Part shown: positions 18,649 through 26,736 of the stretch, in pieces | Numbering within the stretch: position 1 is the stretch's first letter | Layout of the letters: each line of letters opens with the position of its first letter | Assembly (NCBI RefSeq): GCF_013416775.1 | Contig: NZ_SZVI01000013.1 | Location: forward strand, 868,001 to 932,000 | DNA from: Rhodoferax sp. BLA1 | GTDB lineage: Bacteria; Pseudomonadota; Gammaproteobacteria; Burkholderiales; Burkholderiaceae_C | Reading direction: 5' to 3' | Length of the DNA: 64,000 nt | Position numbers and translations under genes: made by a program | Notes under the pieces: model-generated | Databases searched by the model: none | Told to the model about the DNA's origin: nothing | The model's input: only the letters and a program-made list of their open reading frames with translations

Positions 18649-19789
18649 TCTGAGCTGGATTTTGTTGGGCCTGCCGCTGGCCTTTGCACTGGGTTGGTTG
18701 GCTTCGCGTTTTGATTTGCGCCAAATTCGTCTGGAAAACCGACAGGCGCCTAAGGCCTACTTCCGGGGGCTGAACTACCTGCTCAATGAACAGCAGGACC
18801 AAGCCATTGACGCCTTCATCGAAGCCGTACAAAAAGACCCAGACACCTCAGAATTGCACTTTGCGCTGGGCAACCTGTTTCGCCGTCGTGGTGAATACGA
18901 ACGTGCGGTCCGCGTGCATGAACACCTGATGTCACGCGGCGACCTGAGCCAGGCCGACCGCCATCGGGCGCAACACGCCCTGGCCCTGGATTTTCTCAAA
19001 GCCGGGTTGCTGGACCGTGCCGAAGACGCGCTCAACAAACTCGAAGGCACAGCCTTTGAGACCGAGGCCCGGCTGGCCTTGCTGGCCAACTACGAACGCA
19101 GCCGCGACTGGGCACTGGCAGCCCAGGTGGCCCACAAACTCGAGAGCGCCAAACAAGGCAGCTTTCATCAACGGCTGGCGCACTACCTGTGTGAGCAGGC
19201 TGCAGACGATCTGGCACAGGGCCGGGTAGACGCAGCACGCATGAAACTGCAGGAGGCTGTGGCCAAAGCCCCGGAGACCGCACGCGCGCGTATGGCCCTG
19301 GCACAACTCCAAGCCAAGGCCGGTGATGTGGCCGCTGCGCAGCACACCTTGCTGGAGGCGATGACACATGCACCCACAGCGATTCCTTTGCTGGCGGGCC
19401 CGCTGGCAGACATGGCCTTGCGCCTGGGCGATGTTGAACCAGCACTGCAGCGGCTGCAGACACTGTATGAACAGAATGCCTCGCTGGACGTGCTGGAGGC
19501 TATTGTCCGGCTGTCTGCCGGTCACACCACCGTCACCGACCGCGACTGGTATGCGCGCCACTTGGCGCAAGAACCCTCGCTGGTGGCGGCAACCCGATGG
19601 ATTGCTGGCGAAAAATTCGAACATGAGCAATTCCACCCACAGGTGCAACGCGCCCTAGACCACGCCATCAAACCGCTGTTGCGTTACCGCTGCGCCGCCT
19701 GTGGTTTTGAAGCCACCCAGCATTTCTGGCAGTGCCCTGGCTGCCAGACCTGGGACAGTTACCCCGCCCGACGGGTAGAAGAACTATGA
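18638..19789 (+). CDS. lapB: Lipopolysaccharide assembly protein LapB (TPR-rubredoxin)
   Basis: A 383-residue protein with an N-terminal membrane anchor (about residues 4-22), a run of TPR helices (for example FRGLNYLLNEQQDQAIDAFIEAVQKDPDTSE) and a C-terminal metal-binding rubredoxin-like knuckle with two CxxC pairs, CAAC and CPGC, near residues 355-373. This is the LapB/YciM architecture. The family regulates LpxC degradation and links lipid A synthesis with export. The stop overlaps the rfaE1 start (ATGA). Confidence 0.94.
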   Translation: MEFSLSWILLGLPLAFALGWLASRFDLRQIRLENRQAPKAYFRGLNYLLNEQQDQAIDAFIEAVQKDPDTSELHFALGNLFRRRGEYERAVRVHEHLMSRGDLSQADRHRAQHALALDFLKAGLLDRAEDALNKLEGTAFETEARLALLANYERSRDWALAAQVAHKLESAKQGSFHQRLAHYLCEQAADDLAQGRVDAARMKLQEAVAKAPETARARMALAQLQAKAGDVAAAQHTLLEAMTHAPTAIPLLAGPLADMALRLGDVEPALQRLQTLYEQNASLDVLEAIVRLSAGHTTVTDRDWYARHLAQEPSLVAATRWIAGEKFEHEQFHPQVQRALDHAIKPLLRYRCAACGFEATQHFWQCPGCQTWDSYPARRVEEL

Positions 19790-20718
19790 CCACAATATCC
19801 AAACAACAATTGAGCCAGGCCCGTGTCCTGGTGGTGGGTGACGTGATGCTGGACCGCTACTGGTACGGTGCGGTAGACCGCATCAGCCCCGAAGCCCCGG
19901 TTCCGGTGGTACGTGTGACCCGCGAGGAAGAACGTATTGGCGCAGCTGCAAACGTGGCCTATAACCTGGTCACGCTGGGTGCGCAGTCGTCCCTGCTGAC
20001 CGTGGTGGGTGACGACGAAGCCAGCCACAAGCTCGAAGCTCTGGTGGCTGGTACCGGCATCCAGGCACATTTTGGACGCGACACCGAACTCAAAACCACG
20101 GTCAAATTGCGTGTGATTGGCCGTCAGCAACAGCTGTTGCGCATGGACTTCGAAAACACCCCTCAAACCGAGATCCTGGCCTCCCAAACCGCCGCCTTCA
20201 TCGGCCTGCTGCCCCAGCAGGATGCGGTACTGTTCTCGGACTACGGCAAAGGGGGGCTCGCCCATGTCAGCGACATGATTGCACGCGCTCGTACTGCGGG
20301 CAAGCCGATCCTGATCGACCCCAAGGGCACCGACTATTCGCGCTACCAGGGCGCCACCGTGATCACCCCCAACAAGGCGGAGCTGCAGCAGGTCATCGGC
20401 CACTGGCACAACGAAGCCGACTTGACCAGCAAAGCCCAAACTCTGCGTGAACAACTTGGCCTGCAAGCCCTGTTACTCACCCGCAGCGAGGAAGGCATGA
20501 CCTTGTTCGATGCCCAGGGGCAGATCAGCGTCAGCGCGCAAGCGCTTGAGGTGTTTGATGTCACCGGTGCTGGCGACACCGTGATCGCGACCATGGCGGC
20601 AATGGTCGCGGCTGGCATGAGCCTGCGTGACGCATTGCCCTTGGCCAACCGGGCGGGTGGTGTGGTGGTGGGCAAGTTTGGCACCGCCACCGTTTCTTAC
20701 GAGGAGTTGTTTGTATGA
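19786..20718 (+). CDS. rfaE1: D-glycero-beta-D-manno-heptose-7-phosphate kinase
   Basis: PfkB/ribokinase-family kinase making heptose 1,7-bisphosphate for lipopolysaccharide inner core. The 310 residues cover only the kinase half of E. coli HldE, as is usual in Betaproteobacteria where the adenylyltransferase is separate. Motifs are [35 protein letters not shown] [15 protein letters not shown] and [16 protein letters not shown], which holds the catalytic Asp and anion hole. The start at 19786 overlaps the lapB stop; the longer reading from 19732 would run inside lapB. Confidence 0.95.
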   Translation: MTTISKQQLSQARVLVVGDVMLDRYWYGAVDRISPEAPVPVVRVTREEERIGAAANVAYNLVTLGAQSSLLTVVGDDEASHKLEALVAGTGIQAHFGRDTELKTTVKLRVIGRQQQLLRMDFENTPQTEILASQTAAFIGLLPQQDAVLFSDYGKGGLAHVSDMIARARTAGKPILIDPKGTDYSRYQGATVITPNKAELQQVIGHWHNEADLTSKAQTLREQLGLQALLLTRSEEGMTLFDAQGQISVSAQALEVFDVTGAGDTVIATMAAMVAAGMSLRDALPLANRAGGVVVGKFGTATVSYEELFV

Positions 20719-21740
20719 CCCGAATCGTCGTCACCGGTGCAGCCGGATTTATTGGTAGCAACATCATCAAGGGGCTCAACGCCCGCGGACTCACCGACAT
20801 CATCGCGGTGGACGACCTGACACAAGGCGACAAATTCCGCAACATCGCCGACCTGCAGATTGCCGACTATGTGGATGCCGATGTGTTTTACGACAACTAC
20901 GCGGAAGGCGCCTACGGACAGGTTGAAGCCATTTTTCACGAAGGTGCTTGCAGCGACACCATGGAAAGCAATGGCAAGTACATGATGCAAAACAACTTTG
21001 CCACCTCGCTGCAGCTCTATTCAGCCTGTCAGAAACGTGGTGCCCGGCTGCTTTACGCTTCCAGCGCCGCCACCTACGGCGGCTCGGACACCTTCCGTGA
21101 AGAGCCCGCCTTTGAGGCACCGCTCAACGTTTATGGTTACTCCAAGCTGCTGTTTGACCAGCGCATGCGCCGCGAATGTGGGCTGCAGTTCGAACGTGCT
21201 TTTGCCGGCAAAACCATGCAAGTGGTGGGTTTCCGCTACTTCAATGTCTATGGCCCGCGTGAGCAGCACAAGGGTCGTATGGCCAGCGTGGCATTTCACC
21301 AGTTCAACCAGTTTCGCTCTGAGGGTCGGGTCAAGCTGTTTGACGAATACGGTGGTTATGCGGCCGGTGCACAAATGCGCGACTTCGTCTTCATCGACGA
21401 CGTGGTGGCGGTCAACCTGTGGTTTTTTGACCATCCGGGTATCTCGGGCATTTTTAACCTGGGCACCGGTCGTGCACAACCGTTCAACGATGTGGCCAGC
21501 TCGGTGGTCAACAGCCTGCGCGAGTTGGACAACTTGCCCGCCTTGTCGCTGCCAGAGCTGGTGAGCCAGGGCCTGCTGGAGTACATCCCCTTCCCGGACG
21601 CGCTGCGTGGCAAATACCAGTGTTACACCCAGGCCGATTTGACGGCTCTGCGAGCTGTGGGTTGTAACCACCAGTTCGCCGATGTGCAAACCGGTGTGGC
21701 GAGCTACGTGAAGTCACGAGTGCAAACGGGTCAGAGCTGA
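20715..21740 (+). CDS. rfaD: ADP-L-glycero-D-manno-heptose 6-epimerase
   Basis: Short-chain dehydrogenase-type epimerase that produces the heptose donor for lipopolysaccharide core. The 341-residue protein has [13 protein letters not shown] (NADP-binding GxxGxxG) and [11 protein letters not shown] with the catalytic Tyr and Lys. [10 protein letters not shown] and FIDDVV follow. It overlaps the rfaE1 stop by four bases, so the two are translationally coupled. It closes the operon begun with lapA. Confidence 0.96.
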   Translation: MTRIVVTGAAGFIGSNIIKGLNARGLTDIIAVDDLTQGDKFRNIADLQIADYVDADVFYDNYAEGAYGQVEAIFHEGACSDTMESNGKYMMQNNFATSLQLYSACQKRGARLLYASSAATYGGSDTFREEPAFEAPLNVYGYSKLLFDQRMRRECGLQFERAFAGKTMQVVGFRYFNVYGPREQHKGRMASVAFHQFNQFRSEGRVKLFDEYGGYAAGAQMRDFVFIDDVVAVNLWFFDHPGISGIFNLGTGRAQPFNDVASSVVNSLRELDNLPALSLPELVSQGLLEYIPFPDALRGKYQCYTQADLTALRAVGCNHQFADVQTGVASYVKSRVQTGQS

Positions 21741-21875
21741 GAGTCTCGGTTTTTGACACAAATTTGCGACAGCGTTTTCTGAGGTACGGTTTTACACTGC
21801 TTGCGTGAATGCTGTGCCCTCGGGCACCTACCCTGCTTCACCTTGTCTCGTCAACCAAACTCAGGAGGACTCATC

Positions 21876-22220
21876 ATGCTGAAGAAAATTTTGGCCCTGG
21901 GGGCCATGTTGTATGCAGCGGCCAGCTTTGCCGCTGTGGATGTCAACAAAGCCACCGCTGCCGAGCTCGACGGCATCAAAGGCATTGGACCGGGCATTTC
22001 CACCAAAATCCTAGACGAGCGCAAAAAAGGCAACTTCAAGGATTGGACCGATTTCATGGATCGTGTCCAAGGTGTGGGGGAAGGTAACGCTGCCAAATTT
22101 TCAAAAGAGGGTTTGACGGTGAATGGCGAAGCCTTCAAGGCAACAATGCCCACCACCAAAAAAGCCGACGGCAAAAAAGCTGATGCGGCCCAAGCTGGCG
22201 CCAGCGCCGCCAAGAAATAG
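21876..22220 (+). CDS. comEA: ComEA-family helix-hairpin-helix protein
   Basis: A 114-residue secreted DNA-binding protein. It has a signal peptide (MLKKILALGAMLYAAASFAA) then a double HhH domain, VDVNKATAAELDGIKGIGPGISTKILDERKKGNFKDW and DFMDRVQGVGEGNAAKF, and a Lys/Ala-rich C-terminal tail absent from minimal ComEA proteins. Periplasmic ComEA pulls DNA in during natural transformation. The start at 21876 has AGGAGG about eight bases upstream. It is monocistronic with a terminator directly after it. Confidence 0.92.
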   Translation: MLKKILALGAMLYAAASFAAVDVNKATAAELDGIKGIGPGISTKILDERKKGNFKDWTDFMDRVQGVGEGNAAKFSKEGLTVNGEAFKATMPTTKKADGKKADAAQAGASAAKK

Positions 22221-22242
22221 GCATCAACCCTGGCTCACCAAC

Positions 22243-22264
22243 AACCCGCTTCGGCGGGTTATGT
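22243..22264 (+). terminator. Terminator after comEA
   Basis: AACCCGC-TTCG-GCGGGTT hairpin followed by a weak T-rich stretch (ATGTTTTG). It lies 22 bases after the comEA stop and separates it from the convergent regulator gene. Confidence 0.7.
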
Positions 22265-22288
22265 TTTGTCTAAAAGACCACGCCACAG

Positions 22289-24328
22289 TCACGCCCGGAT
22301 ACCCGGCCCTGCCTCTCCGAGTTTTCGGTACAAGGTCTGGCGGCTGATACCGAGTCGCCGCGCCGCCTGGGACACATTGCCTGAACTGGCGTCGAGCGCC
22401 TGGTGAATGGCTTGGCGGGACAGTTCTTGCAGGTTGTGCAGCAGGGTGATGTTGCCAGGCTCGGCGGTGCTGGCTTGAAACAACGGTACCGGTGACGCAA
22501 AGCCAGCTACCGACCCGTCCGACGCGGGCAGTGGATGCTGCAAATCTTCCAACAAATCGTCGGGCAGGTGGTCCCAACTGATGCAGTCCTCGTGTGCGCC
22601 CAGCATGGCGCAGGCAGTGCGCAACGCATTGGCGTACTGGCGCAGGTTGCCGGGCCAGTTGTGCTGGCAAAAACGCGCGAGCACATCAGGCGCCACAAAC
22701 ACCCGACGCTCCGGGCTCAGGTCAGCCAATAAGCGCTCGGTCAACATCACCAAATCGGTACGCTCGCGCAGCGGCGGCAACAGCACCGTCAGCCCATTGA
22801 TGCGGTAATACAGGTCATTGCGAAAACGCCCGGCAGCGGCTTCTTCACGCAGTTTGTGATGGCTGGCACAAATCAGGGCAAAGTCCACCGCCACCGGCTG
22901 ACCACCACCCAGCGGGGTCACCTGGCGCTCCTGCAACACCCGCAGCAAACGCGCCTGCAGGCCCAGCGGCATGTCACCAATCTCGTCCAGAAACAGCGTG
23001 CCACCCTGGGCCTCACGCAGGCGCCCGACACTGCCCTCGCGCCTTGCGCCGGTGAAGGCACCTGGGGTGTAACCAAACAACTCAGCCTCGATCAGGTTCT
23101 CCGGAACCGCAGCACAATTGATAGCAATAAACGCTTTATTCTTCCGGGGTCCACTGTCATGAGAGGCTCTGGCAAAAAGCTCCTTGCCAACCCCGGACTC
23201 CCCCTGAATCAGCACCGGTATGGGTTTGTCCAACACCCGGCGTACCTTGTCGGCGGCACTGCGCCAGCGCAGGTCACCGGTGTCCAGGCTGTGCAGGGCA
23301 TCCCTCAGGGGAGGCGCGCTGGACGCCGGTTGTGGCAGCACCGTGACACAGGTCGGCAGCGTATGTTGCACCAGGACATACAAGCCACTGCCATCGAGCT
23401 GGCGCACCTGGGTGGGCTGCCCGGGGCGGCGTTTGTGACGGGACAACAATTCGGCCAACGGAACCTCCAGCCGCTGGTTCAGCTGAACTGCTCCGAGGTC
23501 GGCGCGACTGAGTTTCAGCCATGCCATGGCCGCGCGGTTGGCTCCGACCAGCCAACCATCTTCCGACAGCAGCACAATGCCTTCGGCGATGCTGCCAATA
23601 CCTTCCAGCTGAGTATGGACATGCAAGCGGATGTGGCGCTGGCAGGTGCTGATGATCAGGCGGTTTTCAATCATGCGTGAGGCCATGCCCACCAAACCGA
23701 GTGTGTGTGGGTGGCGGCTGCGTTGGTCACCTGAGATGTCCAGCACCCCCATCAGCTCCGCCTGTGCCGACAGAATGGGCACGGCGGTGCAGGTCAGAAA
23801 CTCGTTGCGTTCCAGAAAGTGCTCGGCACCGTGGATTTCCACCCCGCTGGCCTCCACCAAGGCGGTGCCGATGGCGTTGGTGCCGCGCTGCTGCTCATGC
23901 CAGTTGGCCCCACAAGACAAAGCCACACGCTCTGCTCGGCTCAAAAAGTCGGCATGCCCCAGTGTGTGAACCAAGGTGCCGCGCTGGTCCGCCAGGATCA
24001 CCATGCCTTGGGTGTGGCGCACCTGCTCAAACAGGTGCGCCATCACCGGACGCGAATGCGCGAGTAACTCGTGGTTGGAGGCCATGGTGTGCAGCAGTTC
24101 GGCACCGCTGCTGTGCTCAGACTCCGGCACCCGCCCCGCAGGCAGCAAGCCAGCCGCCAGACTGCGCCGCCAGGAGCGCGCCACGCGCTCATCCAGACCA
24201 CCCGGCGGGCAGTCACCATGTTCCAGCAAATGCAGACGTGCCTGGCGCAATGCCACGGCAGCAGGGGGTGTTCGCACGTTGTCTCCTGGGCGGACTGAAG
24301 TCCACTCTCTGGTTGTCGTCAGGGCCAT
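22289..24328 (-). CDS. AcoR-like sigma-54-dependent transcriptional activator
   Basis: Enhancer-binding protein of 679 residues (start MALTTTREW). A GAF-type sensor (about 75-230) and a PAS-like segment (about 240-340) precede the AAA+ domain with GESGVGKELFARASH (Walker A), GAFTGA, GGTLFLDEIGDM (Walker B) and NDLYYRINGLTV. A Fis-type helix-turn-helix closes the protein (NVSQAARRLGISRQTLYRKL). GAFTGA is intact, so it should act on sigma-54. It is divergent from an aldehyde dehydrogenase that has a -24/-12 promoter, making that the likely target. A reading frame extends further upstream to 24493 without a ribosome site. Confidence 0.93.
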   Translation of the reverse strand: MALTTTREWTSVRPGDNVRTPPAAVALRQARLHLLEHGDCPPGGLDERVARSWRRSLAAGLLPAGRVPESEHSSGAELLHTMASNHELLAHSRPVMAHLFEQVRHTQGMVILADQRGTLVHTLGHADFLSRAERVALSCGANWHEQQRGTNAIGTALVEASGVEIHGAEHFLERNEFLTCTAVPILSAQAELMGVLDISGDQRSRHPHTLGLVGMASRMIENRLIISTCQRHIRLHVHTQLEGIGSIAEGIVLLSEDGWLVGANRAAMAWLKLSRADLGAVQLNQRLEVPLAELLSRHKRRPGQPTQVRQLDGSGLYVLVQHTLPTCVTVLPQPASSAPPLRDALHSLDTGDLRWRSAADKVRRVLDKPIPVLIQGESGVGKELFARASHDSGPRKNKAFIAINCAAVPENLIEAELFGYTPGAFTGARREGSVGRLREAQGGTLFLDEIGDMPLGLQARLLRVLQERQVTPLGGGQPVAVDFALICASHHKLREEAAAGRFRNDLYYRINGLTVLLPPLRERTDLVMLTERLLADLSPERRVFVAPDVLARFCQHNWPGNLRQYANALRTACAMLGAHEDCISWDHLPDDLLEDLQHPLPASDGSVAGFASPVPLFQASTAEPGNITLLHNLQELSRQAIHQALDASSGNVSQAARRLGISRQTLYRKLGEAGPGIRA

Positions 24329-24393
24329 GGTGACCAGGCCCACGCGTTCATGCAGCAGGAAGTGTATTGCATGAGCAGCGCAGACACCCGACC

Positions 24394-24429
24394 TGTCACC
24401 TTGCGGAACACCTGTCACGTTTTGGTACA
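24394..24429. promoter_or_regulatory. Two tandem 17-bp dyads, probable activator binding sites
   Basis: TGTCACCTTGCGGAACA (24394-24410) and TGTCACGTTTTGGTACA (24413-24429) share TGTCAC, TT, GG and ACA in register. Each is an imperfect inverted repeat of a TGTNNC half site. Their starts are 19 bp apart, about two helical turns. They lie about 110 bp upstream of the sigma-54 promoter of ald and in the regulator's own upstream region. Confidence 0.65.
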
Positions 24430-24517
24430 CATCCTGCTCCCTCAGGCACCTCTTGCCAAGACCAAATTCAGAAACATTTTTCAATGAAATCAATCACTTG
24501 AAATGGGAACCCTGATC

Positions 24518-24533
24518 TGGCACGCGACTTGAT
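24518..24533 (+). promoter_or_regulatory. Sigma-54 (-24/-12) promoter of the aldehyde dehydrogenase operon
   Basis: TGGCACGCGACTTGAT: a perfect -24 TGGCACG and a -12 TTGA with one mismatch to TTGC, at the correct 10-base separation. Transcription should start near 24544, giving a 47-base leader that contains the AGAGGA ribosome site before the ATG at 24591. Confidence 0.8.
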
Positions 24534-24590
24534 AGTGCCCAGTTGCCGCAAGGCAATTTCATTCACAAAGACACATAAAGAGGACACAAG

Positions 24591-26111
24591 ATGATTTATG
24601 CCGCTCCCGGCTCGGCCGGTGCCAAACACAGCTTCAAAGCACGTTATGACAACTTCATCGGTGGCAAATTTGTCCCGCCGGTTAAAGGCCAGTACTTTGA
24701 CGTGGCCACCCCCATCACCGGCAAGCCCTACACCCAGGTGGCCCGTTCCGGCGCCGAAGACATTGACCTGGCACTGGACGCCGCCCATGCTGCGGCAGAC
24801 GCCTGGGGCAAGACCGATGCCGCCACGCGCTCCAACATCCTGCTCAAAATTGCCGACCGTCTGGAAGCCAACTTGGAACTGCTGGCCTACGTCGAGACCG
24901 TGGACAACGGCAAACCGATCCGCGAAACCCTCAACGCCGACATCCCGCTGACCATCGACCATTTCCGCTACTTTGCCGGTTGCCTGCGCTCTCAGGAGGG
25001 TGGCATCAGCGAGATTGACGAGAACACCATGGCCTACCACATCCACGAGCCGCTCGGTGTGGTGGGCCAGATCATTCCCTGGAACTTCCCGATCCTGATG
25101 GCGGCCTGGAAGCTGGCCCCGGCCATTGGTGCGGGCAACTGTGTGGTGCTCAAACCGGCCGAGTCCACCCCGGTCAGCATCCTGGTGCTGGCCGAGCTGA
25201 TTGCCGACATTCTTCCTCCGGGTGTGCTCAACATCGTCAACGGTTACGGTCGTGAAGCGGGCATGCCGCTGGCCAACAGCAAGCGCATTGCCAAAATTGC
25301 CTTCACCGGCTCCACCACCACGGGCCGGGTGATTGCCCAGGCGGCCGCCAACAACCTGATCCCAGCCACGCTGGAGCTGGGTGGCAAGTCGCCCAACATC
25401 TTTTTTGCCGACGTGATGGACCAGGATGACAGTTTTCTCGACAAAGCGATTGAAGGGCTGGTGTTGTTCGCCTTCAACCAGGGTGAAGTGTGCACCTGCC
25501 CGTCACGCGCGCTGATTCAGGAGTCGATCTACGACAAGTTCATGGAAAAGGCCTTGAAACGCGTCGCCGCCATCAAACAAGGCAGCCCGCTCGACACCGA
25601 GACCATGATGGGGGCACAAGCCTCGCAGATCCAGATGGACAAGATCGAGTCCTACCTCAAGCTTGGCAAGGAAGAAGGCGCACAGGTGCTGATTGGTGGA
25701 GAACGTGCCCAGATGGAGGGTGAGTTGGCCGGTGGTTATTACATCCAGCCCACGCTCTTCAAAGGCCACAACAAGATGCGCATCTTCCAGGAAGAAATCT
25801 TTGGCCCGGTGCTGGCGGTGACCACCTTCAAGGACGAGGCCGAAGCCCTGGCCATTGCCAACGACACCTTGTACGGCCTGGGTGCCGGTGTCTGGAGCCG
25901 CAACGGCAACGTGGCCTACCGCATGGGCCGCGCCATCAAGGCCGGACGGGTGTGGACCAATTGTTACCACGCCTACCCGGCGCACGCTGCCTTTGGGGGG
26001 TACAAGGAATCGGGCATTGGCCGTGAGACCCACAAGGTCATGCTGGACCATTACCAGCAGACCAAGAACCTGCTCGTAAGCTACAGCGAGAAAAAGCTGG
26101 GCTTCTTTTAA
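24591..26111 (+). CDS. NAD-dependent aldehyde (acetaldehyde) dehydrogenase
   Basis: A 506-residue ALDH-superfamily enzyme close to the AldB/AcoD/ExaC group that oxidises acetaldehyde to acetate. Visible are [19 protein letters not shown], the glutamate signature [10 protein letters not shown] and the nucleophile region [17 protein letters not shown], then [10 protein letters not shown]. Consecutive cysteines in CTC are typical of this group. The upstream sigma-54 promoter and the divergent AcoR-like activator, plus the DUF779 partner downstream, fit an inducible acetoin/ethanol or volatile-aldehyde operon. It would feed acetate to the AckA-PTA pathway at 4-6 kb. Confidence 0.94.
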   Translation: MIYAAPGSAGAKHSFKARYDNFIGGKFVPPVKGQYFDVATPITGKPYTQVARSGAEDIDLALDAAHAAADAWGKTDAATRSNILLKIADRLEANLELLAYVETVDNGKPIRETLNADIPLTIDHFRYFAGCLRSQEGGISEIDENTMAYHIHEPLGVVGQIIPWNFPILMAAWKLAPAIGAGNCVVLKPAESTPVSILVLAELIADILPPGVLNIVNGYGREAGMPLANSKRIAKIAFTGSTTTGRVIAQAAANNLIPATLELGGKSPNIFFADVMDQDDSFLDKAIEGLVLFAFNQGEVCTCPSRALIQESIYDKFMEKALKRVAAIKQGSPLDTETMMGAQASQIQMDKIESYLKLGKEEGAQVLIGGERAQMEGELAGGYYIQPTLFKGHNKMRIFQEEIFGPVLAVTTFKDEAEALAIANDTLYGLGAGVWSRNGNVAYRMGRAIKAGRVWTNCYHAYPAHAAFGGYKESGIGRETHKVMLDHYQQTKNLLVSYSEKKLGFF

Positions 26112-26131
26112 AGCCGCACCGCTTGCTGCAA

Positions 26132-26166
26132 AACAGACAGGAGGTGGGCAACCGCCCCTGTCTGTT
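26132..26166 (+). other. Strong intercistronic stem-loop between ald and the DUF779 gene
   Basis: AACAGACAGG (26132-26141) pairs perfectly with CCTGTCTGTT (26157-26166). Inside, GGTGG pairs with CCGCC around a GCAA tetraloop (GNRA type), with one bulged A. No T run follows, so it is not a standard terminator. It lies 20 bases after the ald stop and 32 bases before the next start. Confidence 0.7.
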
Positions 26167-26198
26167 GGCAAAGATCACAACCACCACGAGGAGTTGTT

Positions 26199-26582
26199 TT
26201 GGTCAACAAAGTCATCGCCACACCGGCCGCGCTCGAACTCATTGCTTTTCTGAAAGCCAAACACGGCCCAGCACTGATGTTCCACCAATCGGGTGGCTGT
26301 TGTGACAACAGCGCCGCCAATTGTTTCCTGCCTGGAGAAATCACCATGGGCACCGGTGATGTGTACCTAGGCGACATCGGCGGCTGCCCGTTCTACATGG
26401 GCAAAGCGCAGTACAGCTACTGGCAACACACCCAGCTCATCATCGACGTGCTCGAAGGTCAAAGCGACAACTTTTCTCTCGAAAGCCCAGAGGGCAAGTC
26501 CTTCCATACCCGCTCGCGGCTGTTCACACCCGCTGAACTGGCCGAGCTGGGCATCGCAGCGCCTGCTGCACCGCAGCCGTGA
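26199..26582 (+). CDS. DUF779 family protein, aldehyde dehydrogenase partner
   Basis: A 127-residue protein of the DUF779 family, commonly encoded beside acetaldehyde dehydrogenases. Motifs are HQSGGCCDNSAANCF (three Cys, a possible metal or thiol site), GDVYLGDIGGCPFYM and SYWQHTQLIIDV. The start is TTG at 26199 with AGGAG seven bases upstream; no ATG fits the conserved N-terminus. The function is not established, and a role in maturation or activity of the dehydrogenase is inference from context. Confidence 0.88.
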   Translation: MVNKVIATPAALELIAFLKAKHGPALMFHQSGGCCDNSAANCFLPGEITMGTGDVYLGDIGGCPFYMGKAQYSYWQHTQLIIDVLEGQSDNFSLESPEGKSFHTRSRLFTPAELAELGIAAPAAPQP

Positions 26583-26624
26583 CACGGCGGCCCAGCGTGT
26601 CGGCCCCACAACACTTCACTATCC

Positions 26625-26666
26625 ATAGCAATATGCCCTTTCAAAATAAGGGCTTGAGGCATAAAA
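26625..26666 (+). repeat. Dispersed palindromic repeat, copy before the PAS-GGDEF gene
   Basis: ATAGCA, 19 bases, GGGCTTGAGGC. The palindrome arms CCCTTT and ATAAGGG are slightly degenerate. It lies 42 bases after the DUF779 gene. Confidence 0.75.
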
Positions 26667-26736
26667 CACACAAAACCGTGCAAACGTCACGGCTGCGTGG
26701 TTGTACCAAGTCGCATGCTGGCGTTAGCATGCCTTC

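Noticed and set aside
23100..23160. Possible repeat copy inside the AcoR-like gene (ATAGCAATAAACGC)
   Set aside because: The 19-base spacing to GGGCT is absent and the translated text AFIAINCAAVPENL is normal for the family.
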